From the NCBI GenBank assembly GCA_030141605.1, contig JAQGDQ010000155.1, positions 1 through 64,000 on the forward strand: a stretch of 64,000 nucleotides of DNA. The letters run 5' to 3'. Each line of letters begins with the position of its first letter. Position 1 is the stretch's first letter. The notes below the pieces were generated by a model, which saw nothing but the letters and a program-made list of their open reading frames with translations, did not search any database and had not been told where the DNA came from. The position numbers and the translations under genes were made by a program. Origin of the DNA: Tubiluchus corallicola (taxonomy: Eukaryota > Priapulida > Priapulimorpha > Priapulimorphida > Tubiluchidae). Positions 1 to 10,180 of the stretch are shown piece by piece.

Positions 1-441
1 CACACCATATCTTGTGTGAAACTTTCTAGTACGGCATTTCTCTTCGAAAACATATAACTTCACAGAGACGAGTAAACGACCTGTCTCGTTCTGTGTCAAG
101 TTGCCGTCCATCTCTCAACCGTGTTAAACGAAGTTCATCGAGAAGCCACTCGCTTAAACAACTACAATTTTATTCACCTGTACACTATCGTTAACCTTGA
201 CTTAGCCACTGCATTACAGCCGCGATAGGGCAGACAAGAGTGGGTCCGACGGAATTCAAAAGGGGGTTTGTTAGTAGGTGCCTACATCCTAATAAAATAT
301 CAGTATTTAATAACACAATTAACTATCACTGCCAGTAGCTAAATATCATACATATCAGTTAACTGAACATACAGTATGAATAGGGCTTAATGTTGCATAA
401 GCATCATGTGAGAACTATTAAATGTAGGGCGGAACATGACA
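1..441 (-). repeat. 3' LTR of the Gmr1-like element (cut by window edge)
   Basis: Matches 7007-7447 with three differences seen by eye. On the minus strand it starts TGTCATG, directly after the polypurine tract. A minus-strand AATAAA (plus TTTATT near 168-173) can serve as polyadenylation signal. About 9 bases of the LTR end lie outside the window. Confidence 0.92.
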
Positions 442-460
442 GAGTCCCCCTCTCCAAAAA
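442..460 (-). other. Polypurine tract of the Gmr1-like element
   Basis: Read on the minus strand this is TTTTTGGAGAGGGGGACTC, purine-rich and abutting the 3' LTR start (TGT). This is the expected position of the plus-strand primer in reverse transcription. Confidence 0.75.
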
Positions 461-662
461 GTGTGTGATGGGCTAAAAAAGGACGTCACCACTTTAAATC
501 TATATGCAACATTAAAGTGAAAAGAAATTGTGATAACCTTTCTCTGGCAAAAAAATATATCAAAAAAAAAGTTCAATCCATATTACAGATCACTTTGCTT
601 TAAAGTTTCCAAGGTTCTCAAAAGGAAAACATGCTCTTCTATCTAAAAAGTGATAAAAGTAT

Positions 663-1667
663 TCACATCCTGCTAAGAGCATCAGCGCATTCATTTTTTA
701 CTCCAGGAATGTGCTCAAGTGTGAAAGTATACTCCTGAAGGAGCAAAATCCATCTAGCAATTCTCTTGTTTTTAACTTTCATGTTTTGTAAGGGGACAAG
801 TGATTTTGCATCCGTTTTGACCACAAATCTTCGACCAACTAGGTAAAAAGAAAGTTTTTCAACTGAATAGACAATTGCCAACAGCTCTTGTTCAATTGTT
901 GAATAATTCTTTTCAGCTCTAGAGAGCTTCCTACTAATGTAAGTTATTGGTAGCTCATTACCTTGTGTGTCAAATTGTGCGAGAGTAGCACCGATGCCTG
1001 TGTCACTTGCATCTGTAGTTACATAGAAAGTTTTCTCAAAATCAGGAGAATGAAGTATTGATTCCGTATTAATTGCATGACAAAGAGTAACAAATGACTG
1101 CTCACAGTCGTCATTCCAGACAATAGTATTTGGTTTACACTTTTCAGTTAGCGCAATAAGTGGAATAGCAATGTTTGAAAAGTTTTTAATGAATCTGCGA
1201 TAAAATCCTACAAAGCCTAAAAAACTGCGAACTTGTTTTTTAGTTTGTGGTCTTGCCATGTCTTTGAGTGCTTGTATTTTTGCAGGTTGTGGTCTGAGAA
1301 CATTACAGCCAACAATGTAGCCAAGAAATTCGATTTCTCGTTGTGCAAAAGCACATTTAAGTGGCTTTATAGTTAGGCCTGCGTGCATGATGCATGTTAA
1401 TACAAGTTCAATGTGGTAAAGATGGTCTTTCCATGTCTGACTTCTAATAGCTACATCATCAATATAACCAGATGCACAAGTGATTACTGGTTCCAGGACT
1501 CTGTCGACCAAACACTGTGCTGTTGCAGCACTGTTACACAGGCCAAATGGCATGACATTGAATTGAAACTTGCCGAAATCTGTTATGAAAGCAGATATTG
1601 GTCGAGATTCAAGTTCTAATGGGATTTGCCAATAACATTTTGTCATGTCCAAGGTGGTTATAAAATT
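663..1667 (-). CDS. pol: RT C-terminal half and RNase H of the Gmr1-like pol, shifted frame
   Basis: This frame continues the pol polyprotein after a one-base shift near 1665. It starts in RT at the motif TTLDMTKCYWQIP, then shows FGLCNSAATAQ and the catalytic YIDD box (residues YIDDVAI). RT connection and RNase H follow: TTDASDTGIGATL (first Asp), EQELLAIVY (Glu) and KTDAKSL (second Asp), ending near ADALSRM. The open frame extends upstream to 1739, but those residues are out of register with RT and are not real coding. The protein copies the element's RNA into DNA and degrades the RNA strand. RT and RNase H motifs all look intact, so the frameshift is probably recent or a sequencing error. 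Confidence 0.88.
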   Translation of the reverse strand, partial: NFITTLDMTKCYWQIPLELESRPISAFITDFGKFQFNVMPFGLCNSAATAQCLVDRVLEPVITCASGYIDDVAIRSQTWKDHLYHIELVLTCIMHAGLTIKPLKCAFAQREIEFLGYIVGCNVLRPQPAKIQALKDMARPQTKKQVRSFLGFVGFYRRFIKNFSNIAIPLIALTEKCKPNTIVWNDDCEQSFVTLCHAINTESILHSPDFEKTFYVTTDASDTGIGATLAQFDTQGNELPITYISRKLSRAEKNYSTIEQELLAIVYSVEKLSFYLVGRRFVVKTDAKSLVPLQNMKVKNKRIARWILLLQEYTFTLEHIPGVKNECADALSRM

Positions 1668-4600
1668 GCGCACTATGCAATTGATCGATGGTTTCATCAA
1701 TTCTGGGAATGGGATAGGTGTCAAAAATAGTAATAGCATTGATTTTACGAAAATCTATGCAGAAACGAATCGTCTCATCTCCTTTGATGACAATAACTGC
1801 CGGACTGGAATATAGACTATCTGACTTCTCAATCACTCCAAGGTCTTTCATATTTTGCACTTCCAAACGCACTGCTTCTTTTTGCGCTTGTGGAATGCGG
1901 TAAGGTTTTTGAGAAATTGGTTTGTCAGAAGTAAGATTGATTTTGTGCTCAATTAGATTAGTTTTTCCAGGTATGTCGGAGAATACAATGGAGAATTTAT
2001 CTAAAAGCTCAGTTAATTCCTGTTGTTGTTGTTTAGACAGGTGAGTGGGTATTACCACATCTTTGACACTTTGTGTCGGTGTAACTAATGATGGAGGAAA
2101 ACAATGATCAGGCATATCAGTTTGTTGTTTCAAAGACAACCAAATATCTGCATTATTGTCCTCACCTAGTTCAGGCTGCTTATCAGAAAAGTTTTTAAGC
2201 TGTTCTTCTCTTGGCAGGATACTTTGTGCATAGAGAATTGTCTTTGCATCACGGGAAATATATTCCTTTAGATGATTGATGTGGAAGCATTGGGATTTCT
2301 TTCTTTTTTTCTGAATAGCTATCTCATATACATATTCAGATATCTTGCTCAACACCTCGTATGGACCTTGCCATGTTTTGGCCAACTTCTTCTGAGAAGA
2401 GGGAAGCAGAACTAGAACTTGCATGCCTGGTTCTAAAGACCTATGACGACTCTTTTGGTCATACCAGTCTTTTTGTGCAACTTTAGCTTGCAACAACTGG
2501 TCATGAGCTTCTTCAGTTACGTCTTCGAGGTGATCAATCATTTCGGCAACATAATCATCAAGTTCAACTAGGTTTGTAGACTTTTCTGAACCCCAGCGTT
2601 TTCTAAGGACTGCCATTGGTCCATTAATTTGATGGCCATGCACCAGTTCATATGGACTGTATTTCAGTGACTCTTGCGGTACCTCACGGTATGCAAAAAG
2701 AACAAAGCACAGAAGGTCATCCCATTGAGATGTTTTCTTAGCTAAGCACAGCTTTTTAATAGAAGCTTTTAGGCTGCCATTAAAACGTTCACAAAGACCT
2801 TGACTTTGGGGTCTATATGGGGTAGAAAAAACTCCTTGAATGTGCAGTGCTGTTTCCAGGTCGCGAATCAGTGACGATTTGAACTGAGTGCCCTGATCAG
2901 ATTGGATAATCGACGGGATTCCATATCTACACATAAATTGTAGCAGACATCTCGCTACAGTGGAAGCTTCTGCATTTGGCATAGCATACGCATCTGGATA
3001 GCGTGTAGCTTGGTCGATTATAACTAACACGTAGCGATTATTCCTTTTGGTCCTATTAAATGGGCCACAAATATCAATTTGAATACTGTCAAAAGCTTTC
3101 TCTATGACAGGTAGAGGTTTGAGTTTCATCCTGTCTCTTGTCATATTTCGAGCTGTTTTCTGACAAACTGGGCAGGATTGTACATATCGCTTTATCGAAT
3201 TATGAATTCCAGGCCAGGTATAATCAGATAAGATTCGTTGTCGAGTCTTTTTAATACCCAAGTGACTTGCCATCTCTGTATCATGTGCTAGCTGCAACAC
3301 CTCAAGTCTTCGAGACTTAGGAACTACCAACAATATCTTTATCTTGCCTCTCTTGTCTCTTAGAGCTCTGTGGAGAACACCAGCTTCCAGGTAGTATGCA
3401 TCACCCTTTTTCAGTGCTGTTTGCTTGCTAACAGCATTGTCTTGAAGATTCCTTAGGGTTACATCATCCTCCTGTTCCTGAATTAGCTGAGCTCTAGACA
3501 AGTGAAACAATGTGCCATTACGCTGAACACCTGTTTGCAAATGCTCATCAACAGATGAACAGGACTGTAAATTCAGATCTGCCTTAGCTCCATCATCCAC
3601 ACTCGCAGCAGAAGACTCTCGTTGAGAAGCTTGCTTTGCTGCTTGAGCTCTTGTGACAACCAATGATTGACAAGTATGATCAGCATTTACATCAGGAAAC
3701 TGCATCTTGGAATGTTTGTTCACTTCATAAGTGAGCTCATATGTGTTATCAAGAGGAATGTCATTCAACTGTTCCAACGATAAGGCACGCCCAAGACTCA
3801 CCTTAGAGTTACCTATTGCAAATTGGATTTCCTCTGCTTTAGAGAAAGGTTCCAATGCCTCTTTAAAGTCATTTCCAATGACTATATTCTTAGGCAAATT
3901 AGGAATTACTATAACAGTAAGCCATCCATTTCCTAATGGTGAGAAAATTGGTATTTTAGCCAATGAAAATTTTTTCGTTTCACCCCAACAGCATATGAGA
4001 TCAACAGTGTCTTCAGTGTATTGGTCTTTGGGTAAAAGAGTAGAGCGAACCATGGATGAATCAGCTCCAGTATCCCTAAGTGCATAACATCCAATGCCAT
4101 TCATTGTAATCCATATATAGTGATTACCGTCTCTGAGATAACTGACATTATTCTGATTTGAAGAATCGGAGTAAGACCTTGTTCTTCTCTGAACAACTCC
4201 AGACAACTGCTTCTTGAATGCAGAATTGAGTATGTCTTTTTTCTCAGACGGGGTTGATTTCTGAATGGACTTATTCCTACATTCATACTTGGAATGTCCT
4301 TTTTGCCCACATGAAAAACAATAAGCTTTTTTAGACTGTTGATAATTTGTGTCTTTGCGACCACTCATTTGATCAGCGATATCATGATCAATTTTTCCAT
4401 TGGCAATAGAGGAAACCTTTTTAAAGTTTCTTGTGCCCTTCCCCTTAAATGGTTTAATTGGTGCCACTTCTGTTGTAGAAGTCCAATAAATATCAGCACA
4501 ATCTGCCATTTCTAAGTAGGAAGTGAATTTTTGCCTTTTCAGATAGGCAACTAAATCGTCAGGCAAACTAGTATATGCTTGCTCTAGAAAGAAATGATCA

Positions 4601-5538
4601 CAGACGGCCTCTTTTGTTTTTGCGTCCACAGCATTTAACCATGCATTGCCAGCTTTGCGTACACGGCTGAAATAATTTCTGAAGGTTTCAGATTTATATT
4701 TGTGCGTATCGCGAAATGCTACACGATAGGCCTCTTTGGAAAGTTTATATGCGTCAAGTATTCGTAGTTTTACCGTATCATAATCAGTTATCTCATCTTC
4801 TGAAAGTTCATCTAGTGCTCTGTTTGCACGAGGTGTTACTACCCTGCTCAAATTTGCTACGTAGTCTTGCTTAGGGACTTTATTAACGCTCATGCAGCGT
4901 TCAAAATTGGAAAACAATTCCAAGATATCCATTTTAGAATCATCCCAAACTGGTAGCTTAATTTTCAGAGGTGACTGATTGTAATGTGGTGTACTTTGAT
5001 TCATATAACTGTTCATCCCCATTTGACTTTGTAAGCGCATTTGTTCTAATTTTATTTGCTCTGTTTGTAAAATTTTTTCTTGCAATTGCAATTCTATCTG
5101 CTTAGTTTGTGTTATTTGGAAATAATTATCAGGTGCTTGCATTTGTTGCACAGGTAACGCATCCTGAAACATATTAGGAATTTTTGGTGGCGGCGTTGTG
5201 TAAGGTTTAGATTTCACGCCTCCACCAAACTTTTGCACAGCATGTTGGACACTGGGAGTGGACGTAGTGATAGGGAGCTCGGCCGTAGCACCCTCGTCAT
5301 CACGTGCAATCTGCTGTGTCAGCTGCGTATCAGGGGGACTAACATTTTCTTCCTGAACTGTGCCTTCCTCAGGATTAACTATGTCAGATTCAACAAAATT
5401 CTGGAATGCTAGTATGCGAGTTATTAATTCTTGCTTGCTACCTGAGGTTGATAAACCAAATGCTTTTGCTGTTTCCAAAAGTTCAGCTTTTCTCATGGAA
5501 TCTAAAGCTTCTTTCGTCAAAACAATTTTGGATTCCAT
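1609..5538 (-). CDS. gag-pol: Gag-protease-integrase-RT polyprotein of the Gmr1-like element
   Basis: One uninterrupted frame of 1309 codons starting at the ATG at 5538. Residues about 10-46 form a SAP-like helix-extension-helix (ELLETAKAFGLSTSGSKQEL), unusual for a Gag. A Gag core follows (about 195-345), then a CCHC zinc knuckle (CFSCGQKGHSKYEC, about 407-420), a retropepsin active site (LRDTGADSS, about 487-495), the integrase HHCC domain (H752, H760, C789, C792), the integrase core with D in IDICGP (about 823), D in SDQGTQF (about 881) and E in CERFNG (about 917), and a GPY motif (WQGPYEV, about 1056). RT begins near 1180 with PYRIPQAQKEA and FCIDFRKINA. It breaks near residue 1292, where the true frame moves to the 663-1667 segment. 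Gag and pol share one frame, with no separating stop or programmed shift visible. Confidence 0.9.
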   Translation of the reverse strand: MESKIVLTKEALDSMRKAELLETAKAFGLSTSGSKQELITRILAFQNFVESDIVNPEEGTVQEENVSPPDTQLTQQIARDDEGATAELPITTSTPSVQHAVQKFGGGVKSKPYTTPPPKIPNMFQDALPVQQMQAPDNYFQITQTKQIELQLQEKILQTEQIKLEQMRLQSQMGMNSYMNQSTPHYNQSPLKIKLPVWDDSKMDILELFSNFERCMSVNKVPKQDYVANLSRVVTPRANRALDELSEDEITDYDTVKLRILDAYKLSKEAYRVAFRDTHKYKSETFRNYFSRVRKAGNAWLNAVDAKTKEAVCDHFFLEQAYTSLPDDLVAYLKRQKFTSYLEMADCADIYWTSTTEVAPIKPFKGKGTRNFKKVSSIANGKIDHDIADQMSGRKDTNYQQSKKAYCFSCGQKGHSKYECRNKSIQKSTPSEKKDILNSAFKKQLSGVVQRRTRSYSDSSNQNNVSYLRDGNHYIWITMNGIGCYALRDTGADSSMVRSTLLPKDQYTEDTVDLICCWGETKKFSLAKIPIFSPLGNGWLTVIVIPNLPKNIVIGNDFKEALEPFSKAEEIQFAIGNSKVSLGRALSLEQLNDIPLDNTYELTYEVNKHSKMQFPDVNADHTCQSLVVTRAQAAKQASQRESSAASVDDGAKADLNLQSCSSVDEHLQTGVQRNGTLFHLSRAQLIQEQEDDVTLRNLQDNAVSKQTALKKGDAYYLEAGVLHRALRDKRGKIKILLVVPKSRRLEVLQLAHDTEMASHLGIKKTRQRILSDYTWPGIHNSIKRYVQSCPVCQKTARNMTRDRMKLKPLPVIEKAFDSIQIDICGPFNRTKRNNRYVLVIIDQATRYPDAYAMPNAEASTVARCLLQFMCRYGIPSIIQSDQGTQFKSSLIRDLETALHIQGVFSTPYRPQSQGLCERFNGSLKASIKKLCLAKKTSQWDDLLCFVLFAYREVPQESLKYSPYELVHGHQINGPMAVLRKRWGSEKSTNLVELDDYVAEMIDHLEDVTEEAHDQLLQAKVAQKDWYDQKSRHRSLEPGMQVLVLLPSSQKKLAKTWQGPYEVLSKISEYVYEIAIQKKRKKSQCFHINHLKEYISRDAKTILYAQSILPREEQLKNFSDKQPELGEDNNADIWLSLKQQTDMPDHCFPPSLVTPTQSVKDVVIPTHLSKQQQQELTELLDKFSIVFSDIPGKTNLIEHKINLTSDKPISQKPYRIPQAQKEAVRLEVQNMKDLGVIEKSDSLYSSPAVIVIKGDETIRFCIDFRKINAITIFDTYPIPRIDETIDQLHSAQFYNHLGHDKMLLANPIRT

Positions 5539-6997
5539 TATGTATTAATTGTTTCAGTGAATGTATGAACGTAAGGTTGCTAATTCACAAGAGTTATACT
5601 GTAGTAACTGTATAGGTAAGCAGAAAAAACGCTTAAAATAGACTAAGGCAAAATACGCACAAGTAATGCTATGGTAATTTATGCGCTAAGTTCAGACAGC
5701 GCTTTATAAGAAAGTCTGTTTGCACTGTGTATTTCAGGGATCTATAGCCAGAGAAAAATTTCCACGCAAATACTATGAAGCCAGTTACTATGTCAAATAC
5801 ACCGATGTACGGGCATTCACGCAATAACAACTTATTACCTTGAAAACACAAAACTTAACCGTAAATAGAAAATCATATGGTGACACACCAAACAGGTATT
5901 TTAGCATAAACAAGCATAGGGTTTTATCAGTCTAGTAAAAGTTGCAGATATTAGGCATTTATGATTTACGGTACAACACAGTATAAACTGATTAGTATTA
6001 CCAACATAATTATCAAATTTCCTGCAATGATAGACAGCTCTTCCCTAAAAATTGAATTGCTAAACTACTTTCGTTAGAAATTGAAACTCACAAAAACGAC
6101 GCAAATTACAATGTTCACATGTACTAAAATGAAAAAAAAACAATCACTACTACTGCTGTAAACTATGTCAAATTAATTATGACAAACCACTGCTACAACT
6201 GTTATACTGTGGCAATTACTTTAAAACCGCTGTCACCATTGTGATGACCCTGATCCTGTATTTCCTATAGGGGAATCAAAGAGGGGCATGCTGCGTTAGT
6301 TTTACATCTCATAACAGAAGGGAGCTAGTATGATAGTCACTAAATGTATGGATGCAGATCGGCCTAAGGCTGATGTTAAAAATACGGGGGACTATGGCCT
6401 ATTTGCATTCTATACACTAATGGATCTGAAGAAAAAGAAAGATCAAATGGCAGACATTAAAATAATTAATCAAGCAATTTAATCATTAACAAATTCCAAA
6501 GTGATTCGATTTAAGCAAAAGTTCAGTAATAACAAAGATATAGCAATATTGACAAAGCTTGGGGTTAGTAGGGTATATACGTTTGCATAAAGTTCATGTC
6601 TGCCCACTATGTACCTAGGTTTTTTGGAGCACCTTTCCTTTATAAAGCGAACAGTTTGTAGAACGGTAGCAATACGTCGTAATATAACCTCTGTGTCTGA
6701 ATACAGTTGTGATTCCAAACTTCGTCAGAGAAACTACCAATTAGCCTTTACCCAGCAAGTAGCATCGAAGAACATTAGGCTAGTATACGTGATGTTTACG
6801 TTATCGGTGCGACGTTCGTTACGATCGTAACAAAAGCGAAAAGTACCTGTTACCACCCTGGATGTGGTTCTGTAGTAGGTCGATCCATTTGTCAGTCAGT
6901 GGTTAACTCCACTACTGCAGAGTGCAGGCCAGCATCTCTGGGACAACTCTGGTTGACGACCACGTGTTACACCAACTAGGCTCTCACAGTATCACCA
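5539..6997 (-). other. Leader of the Gmr1-like element
   Basis: About 1.46 kb between the 5' LTR and the Gag start. It holds only short unrecognised frames, the longest about 79 codons on the minus strand at 6479-6718. It is much longer than a usual retrotransposon leader and could hold packaging or translation-control elements, or a decayed extra gene; the sequence does not show which. Confidence 0.6.
6980..6997 (-). other. Putative primer-binding site of the Gmr1-like element
   Basis: On the minus strand the bases after the 5' LTR read TGGTGATACTGTGAGAGC. TGG complements a tRNA CCA end and sits exactly where the LTR (ending ACA) stops. I could not assign the tRNA from memory. Confidence 0.5.
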
Positions 6998-7447
6998 TGT
7001 ACATTACTCACCATATCTTGTGTGAAACTTTCTAGTACGGCATTTCTCTTCAAAAACATATAACTTCACAGAGACGAGTAAACGACCTGTCTCGTTCTGT
7101 GTCAAGTTGCCGTCCATCTCTCAACCGTGTTAAACGAAGTTCATCGAGAAGCCACTCGCTTAAACAACTACAATTTTATTCACCTGTACACTATCGTTAA
7201 CCTTGACTTAGCCACTGCATTACAGCCGCGATAGGGCAGACAAGAGTGGGTCAGACGGAATTCAAAAGGGGGTTTGTTAGTAGGTGCCTACATCCTAATA
7301 AAATATCAGTATTTAATAACACAATTAACTATCACTGCCAGTAGCTAAATATCATACATATCAGTTAACTGAACATACAGTATGAATAGGGCTTAATGTT
7401 GCATAAGCATCATGTGAGAACTATTAAATGTAGGGCGGAACATGACA
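6998..7447 (-). repeat. 5' LTR of the Gmr1-like element
   Basis: A 450-bp LTR with TGT...ACA ends. Its plus-strand lower end (TGTACAT at 6998) was set by the CCA/TG junction, and its upper end (CATGACA at 7447) by where similarity to the left copy stops. It should contain the promoter and, read on the minus strand, an AATAAA. Confidence 0.88.
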
Positions 7448-8593
7448 CACCTGAATACAACCGTCCTAAAAATCTTGTTTTACCTGAACACGACCGTCCT
7501 AAAAATCTTGTTCACCTGAAAATGACCGTCCGAAAAGTCTTGTTTCCCCGAATACAACCATCCTGAAAATCTTGCTTCTCCTGAACATGACTGTCCTAAA
7601 AATCTTGTTTCACCTGAACACGACTGCACTAAAAATCTTGTTTCACCTGAACATGACTGTCCTAAAAATCTTGTTTCACCTGAGACCGTCCAAAAAATCT
7701 TTTTTCATCTGAATATGACCGTCCTAAAAATCTTGTTTCACCTAAACACGACCGTCCTAAAAATCTTGTTTCACCTGAACATGACTGTCCTAAAAATCTT
7801 GTTTCACCTGAACACGACCGTCCTAAAAATCTTGTTTCATTTGAATATGACCGTCCTAAAAATCTTGTTTCACCTGAACACGACCGTCCTAAAAATCTTG
7901 TTTCACCTGAACACGACTGTCCTAAAAATCTTGTTTCACCTGAACACGACTGTCCTAAAAATCTTGTTTCACCTGAATATGACTGTCCTAAAAGACTTGT
8001 TCCACCTGAATACAACCGTCCTACGAATCTCGTTTTTCCTGAACACGACAGCCCTAAAAATCTAGTTTCTCCTGAATACAACCATCCTGAAAATCTTGTT
8101 TCTTCTGAACATGACAGACCTAGAAATCTTGTTTCACCTGAAAATGACCGTCTGAAAAGTCTTTTTTCTCCTGAATACGACCATCCTAAAAATCTTATTT
8201 CACCTGAACATGACCGTCCTAAAAATCTTGTTTCACCTGAATATGCCATCCTAAAAATCTTGTTTCTCCTGAACACGACCGTCCTAAAAATCTTGTTTTA
8301 TCTGAATACGACCATCCTAAAAATCTTATTTCACCTGAATATGACCATCCTAAAAATCTTGTTTCTCCTGAACAGGACCGTCCTAAAAATCTCGTTTCAC
8401 CTGAATATGACCGTCCTAAAAATCTTGTTTCTCCTGAACACGACAGTCCTAAAAATCTGGTTTTCCTGAACATGACAGTCCTAAAAATCTTGTTTCACCT
8501 GAACATGACTGTCCTAAAAATCTTGTTTTTCTGAATACGACCATCCTAAAAATCTTTTCTCCTGAACACGACTGTCCTAAAAATCTTGTTTCT
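7448..8593. repeat. 33-bp minisatellite, about 35 units
   Basis: Tandem units read roughly CCTAAAAATCTTGTTTCACC followed by TGAACACGACCGT. Units vary by point changes and small indels but keep the period for most of the array. Because 33 is a multiple of three, long frames stay open on both strands (for example 7662-8276 minus, an 11-residue repeat around SGETRFLGRSC). I regard these as by-products of the period, not as genes. The array begins exactly at the LTR edge, so the retrotransposon probably landed inside it. Confidence 0.93.
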
Positions 8594-8768
8594 TATAAAA
8601 TGCTTCTACTTTAGTTACTGTTTGTTAGTAGCTTATTTATTTTTAAAGGAAGACAGGATGACTTTTCAAATACTACCACATTTAAAGAGCAGAATGTTTG
8701 ACCGACAGTTTAAGATTGGGTCCGACTTTCCTTTAACTACAAAATAATAACATTTATTCTATACTTAC
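8594..8768. other. Spacer / start of intron after the lectin exon
   Basis: AT-rich DNA with no recognisable coding sequence. On the minus strand it follows the GTAAGT donor of the lectin exon, so it is intron or beyond. Any further exons must lie outside the window or left of the retrotransposon. Confidence 0.5.
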
Positions 8769-9110
8769 GATTGCATTCATAGTGCACAACCGCATAAGGA
8801 TCTGATTCTCCAGAAACAGGAAAACAGCGTCCCATTGTTTCATAATTTGCAGTGATAACACATGAAGTCTTCTTATTACACAAATTCATGAAATTCTGCA
8901 ATTGCTTTTGAGGAATATCTGCCATTGGACAACTACTAAACTGCTTTATGCCAGCGTAACAATTTGAATCACGATTAAATCTTCCAAACACAATTCTGTT
9001 TATATTGTTTATTTGATCATCTGCTCCCCCTTGTGGACAGTCCAGTGTCACTGACGTGTTCATACATACTGTTACAGGAAGCTGAATTTGTATCTCTTTG
9101 TACTTTTCCG
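8769..9110 (-). CDS. Exon encoding a SUEL / galactose-binding lectin domain
   Basis: A 342-base internal exon with a good acceptor (ATTTTAG before 9110) and donor (GTAAGT after 8769). It encodes one SUEL-type (Gal_Lectin, rhamnose-binding) domain: start QLPVTVCMNTSVTLDCP, central IVFGRF and a Cys-rich middle, NKKTSCVITANYETMGRC, end VVHYECN. The cysteine pattern and final YxC match this family, which binds galactose or rhamnose and is found on secreted or cell-surface animal proteins. Both ends are phase 1, so the exon is a symmetric 1-1 module that can be shuffled without breaking the frame. It joins in frame to the exon at 10181-10288. The reading frame runs on past the donor to 8737, but those residues are intron. 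The rest of the gene is not visible. Confidence 0.8.
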
Positions 9111-10180
9111 CTAAAATAAAACATATCAGTTTTGATTTTCAAAAATGTGCAAAATGATACTAGAAGAACCTATTTAATAGAAAATGATGATATTCATGAT
9201 GATAATAAAACACCAGGCATGCCTTACTCATAACAGGTAACTTATAACAAATAAAAATTAGCTAATAATTAATGAAGAATCACAATTTTTCTAATAAGCA
9301 TAACATATACAGGAAAACAGAGAAGCAGCCTGAAGTAATGTACGAAAATTATAATTTTAACTTAATTGTAATTTTAATTTCTTAATTTATGCATGGTAAC
9401 TTAATTTATGCATGGAACAGGTGAAACACTGCTTTAGTTTTGAAACAACACTTTTCTTAGTTCAGTACCTTATCTTAAAAGACCATATCCTTGATTATAA
9501 GTTAGAGTACTTTACAATTAATGAATGCTGAATTTGGGTGAGCTGTGTATTGTATCTTACAAGAAAGTAAAAAAATACAGTAAATAGAATTCTCACTCAA
9601 CGATGCCCCATTTAGGAATCACCGTTTCGTAAAGCCCTGTTTAGCAATACAAAAATATTCTCTACTTAATTTTTCAATAATTTTAATGAAAAATATTTTG
9701 GTTTAATGATAAATTTTGGACGTTAACATGCACTAAAAATGTTTGTTAGGTGCATTAGGTGTAGTTCACTTCTGAAAGTGCTGCCTACAGTCCAAATTAC
9801 CAAGTGACATTTTTGTGTTCTTGGTAAGGTGCCAAACTGTGTAAACTTATACTCCTATTTCTAAGACATGTAGTTAAAATGATTTATTGATAAAACAATA
9901 AAACTAGCAGGCCTGAATTTACTACATAAAAGCAAAGAATGCCTGTTCTGATTGCATGTACGCAATTTAATAGTAGCCACAGTCAACACTTCAACGATTT
10001 CGTTTTATTTATGCTGCCAAAAAGTGATGACAGACCAGCACAAAACACAAAACAAAATCCATAGAACCACAGCTAATGTTAAAAACTAAACTTTAAACCC
10101 ATCTGTGCTGCTTCGAAAGACACTAATAAGTGAAACGCAAATATTAGTTTGAAGAAAATACAATTGAATTGGAAACTCAC
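9111..10180 (-). other. Intron of the lectin gene
   Basis: About 1.07 kb of AT-rich sequence between the two lectin exons, with a GTGAGT donor at its upper end and an ATTTTAG acceptor at its lower end. I see no other feature in it. Confidence 0.7.

Larger units (their letters stand above)
1..7447 (-). mobile_element. Gmr1-like LTR retrotransposon (Ty3/gypsy RT, integrase upstream of RT)
   Basis: Two direct copies of one sequence (1-441 and 6998-7447) bound a minus-strand coding region. From 5' to 3' on the minus strand the order is LTR, primer-binding site, long leader, Gag with SAP-like domain and zinc knuckle, protease, integrase, reverse transcriptase, RNase H, polypurine tract, LTR. Integrase lies before RT, which is the Ty1/copia order, while the RT and the GPY motif after integrase are Ty3/gypsy in type; this combination defines the Gmr1-like group. 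By eye the LTRs differ at three of 441 aligned bases, so insertion is recent. The left LTR is cut by the window edge by about 9 bases, so the left target duplication cannot be seen. No envelope gene is present. One frameshift in RT is the only lesion I found. Confidence 0.9.

Noticed and set aside
7662-8473. Long frames of 11-residue repeats on both strands in the minisatellite
   Set aside because: They follow from a 33-bp period without internal stops; no start context or flanking exon signals.
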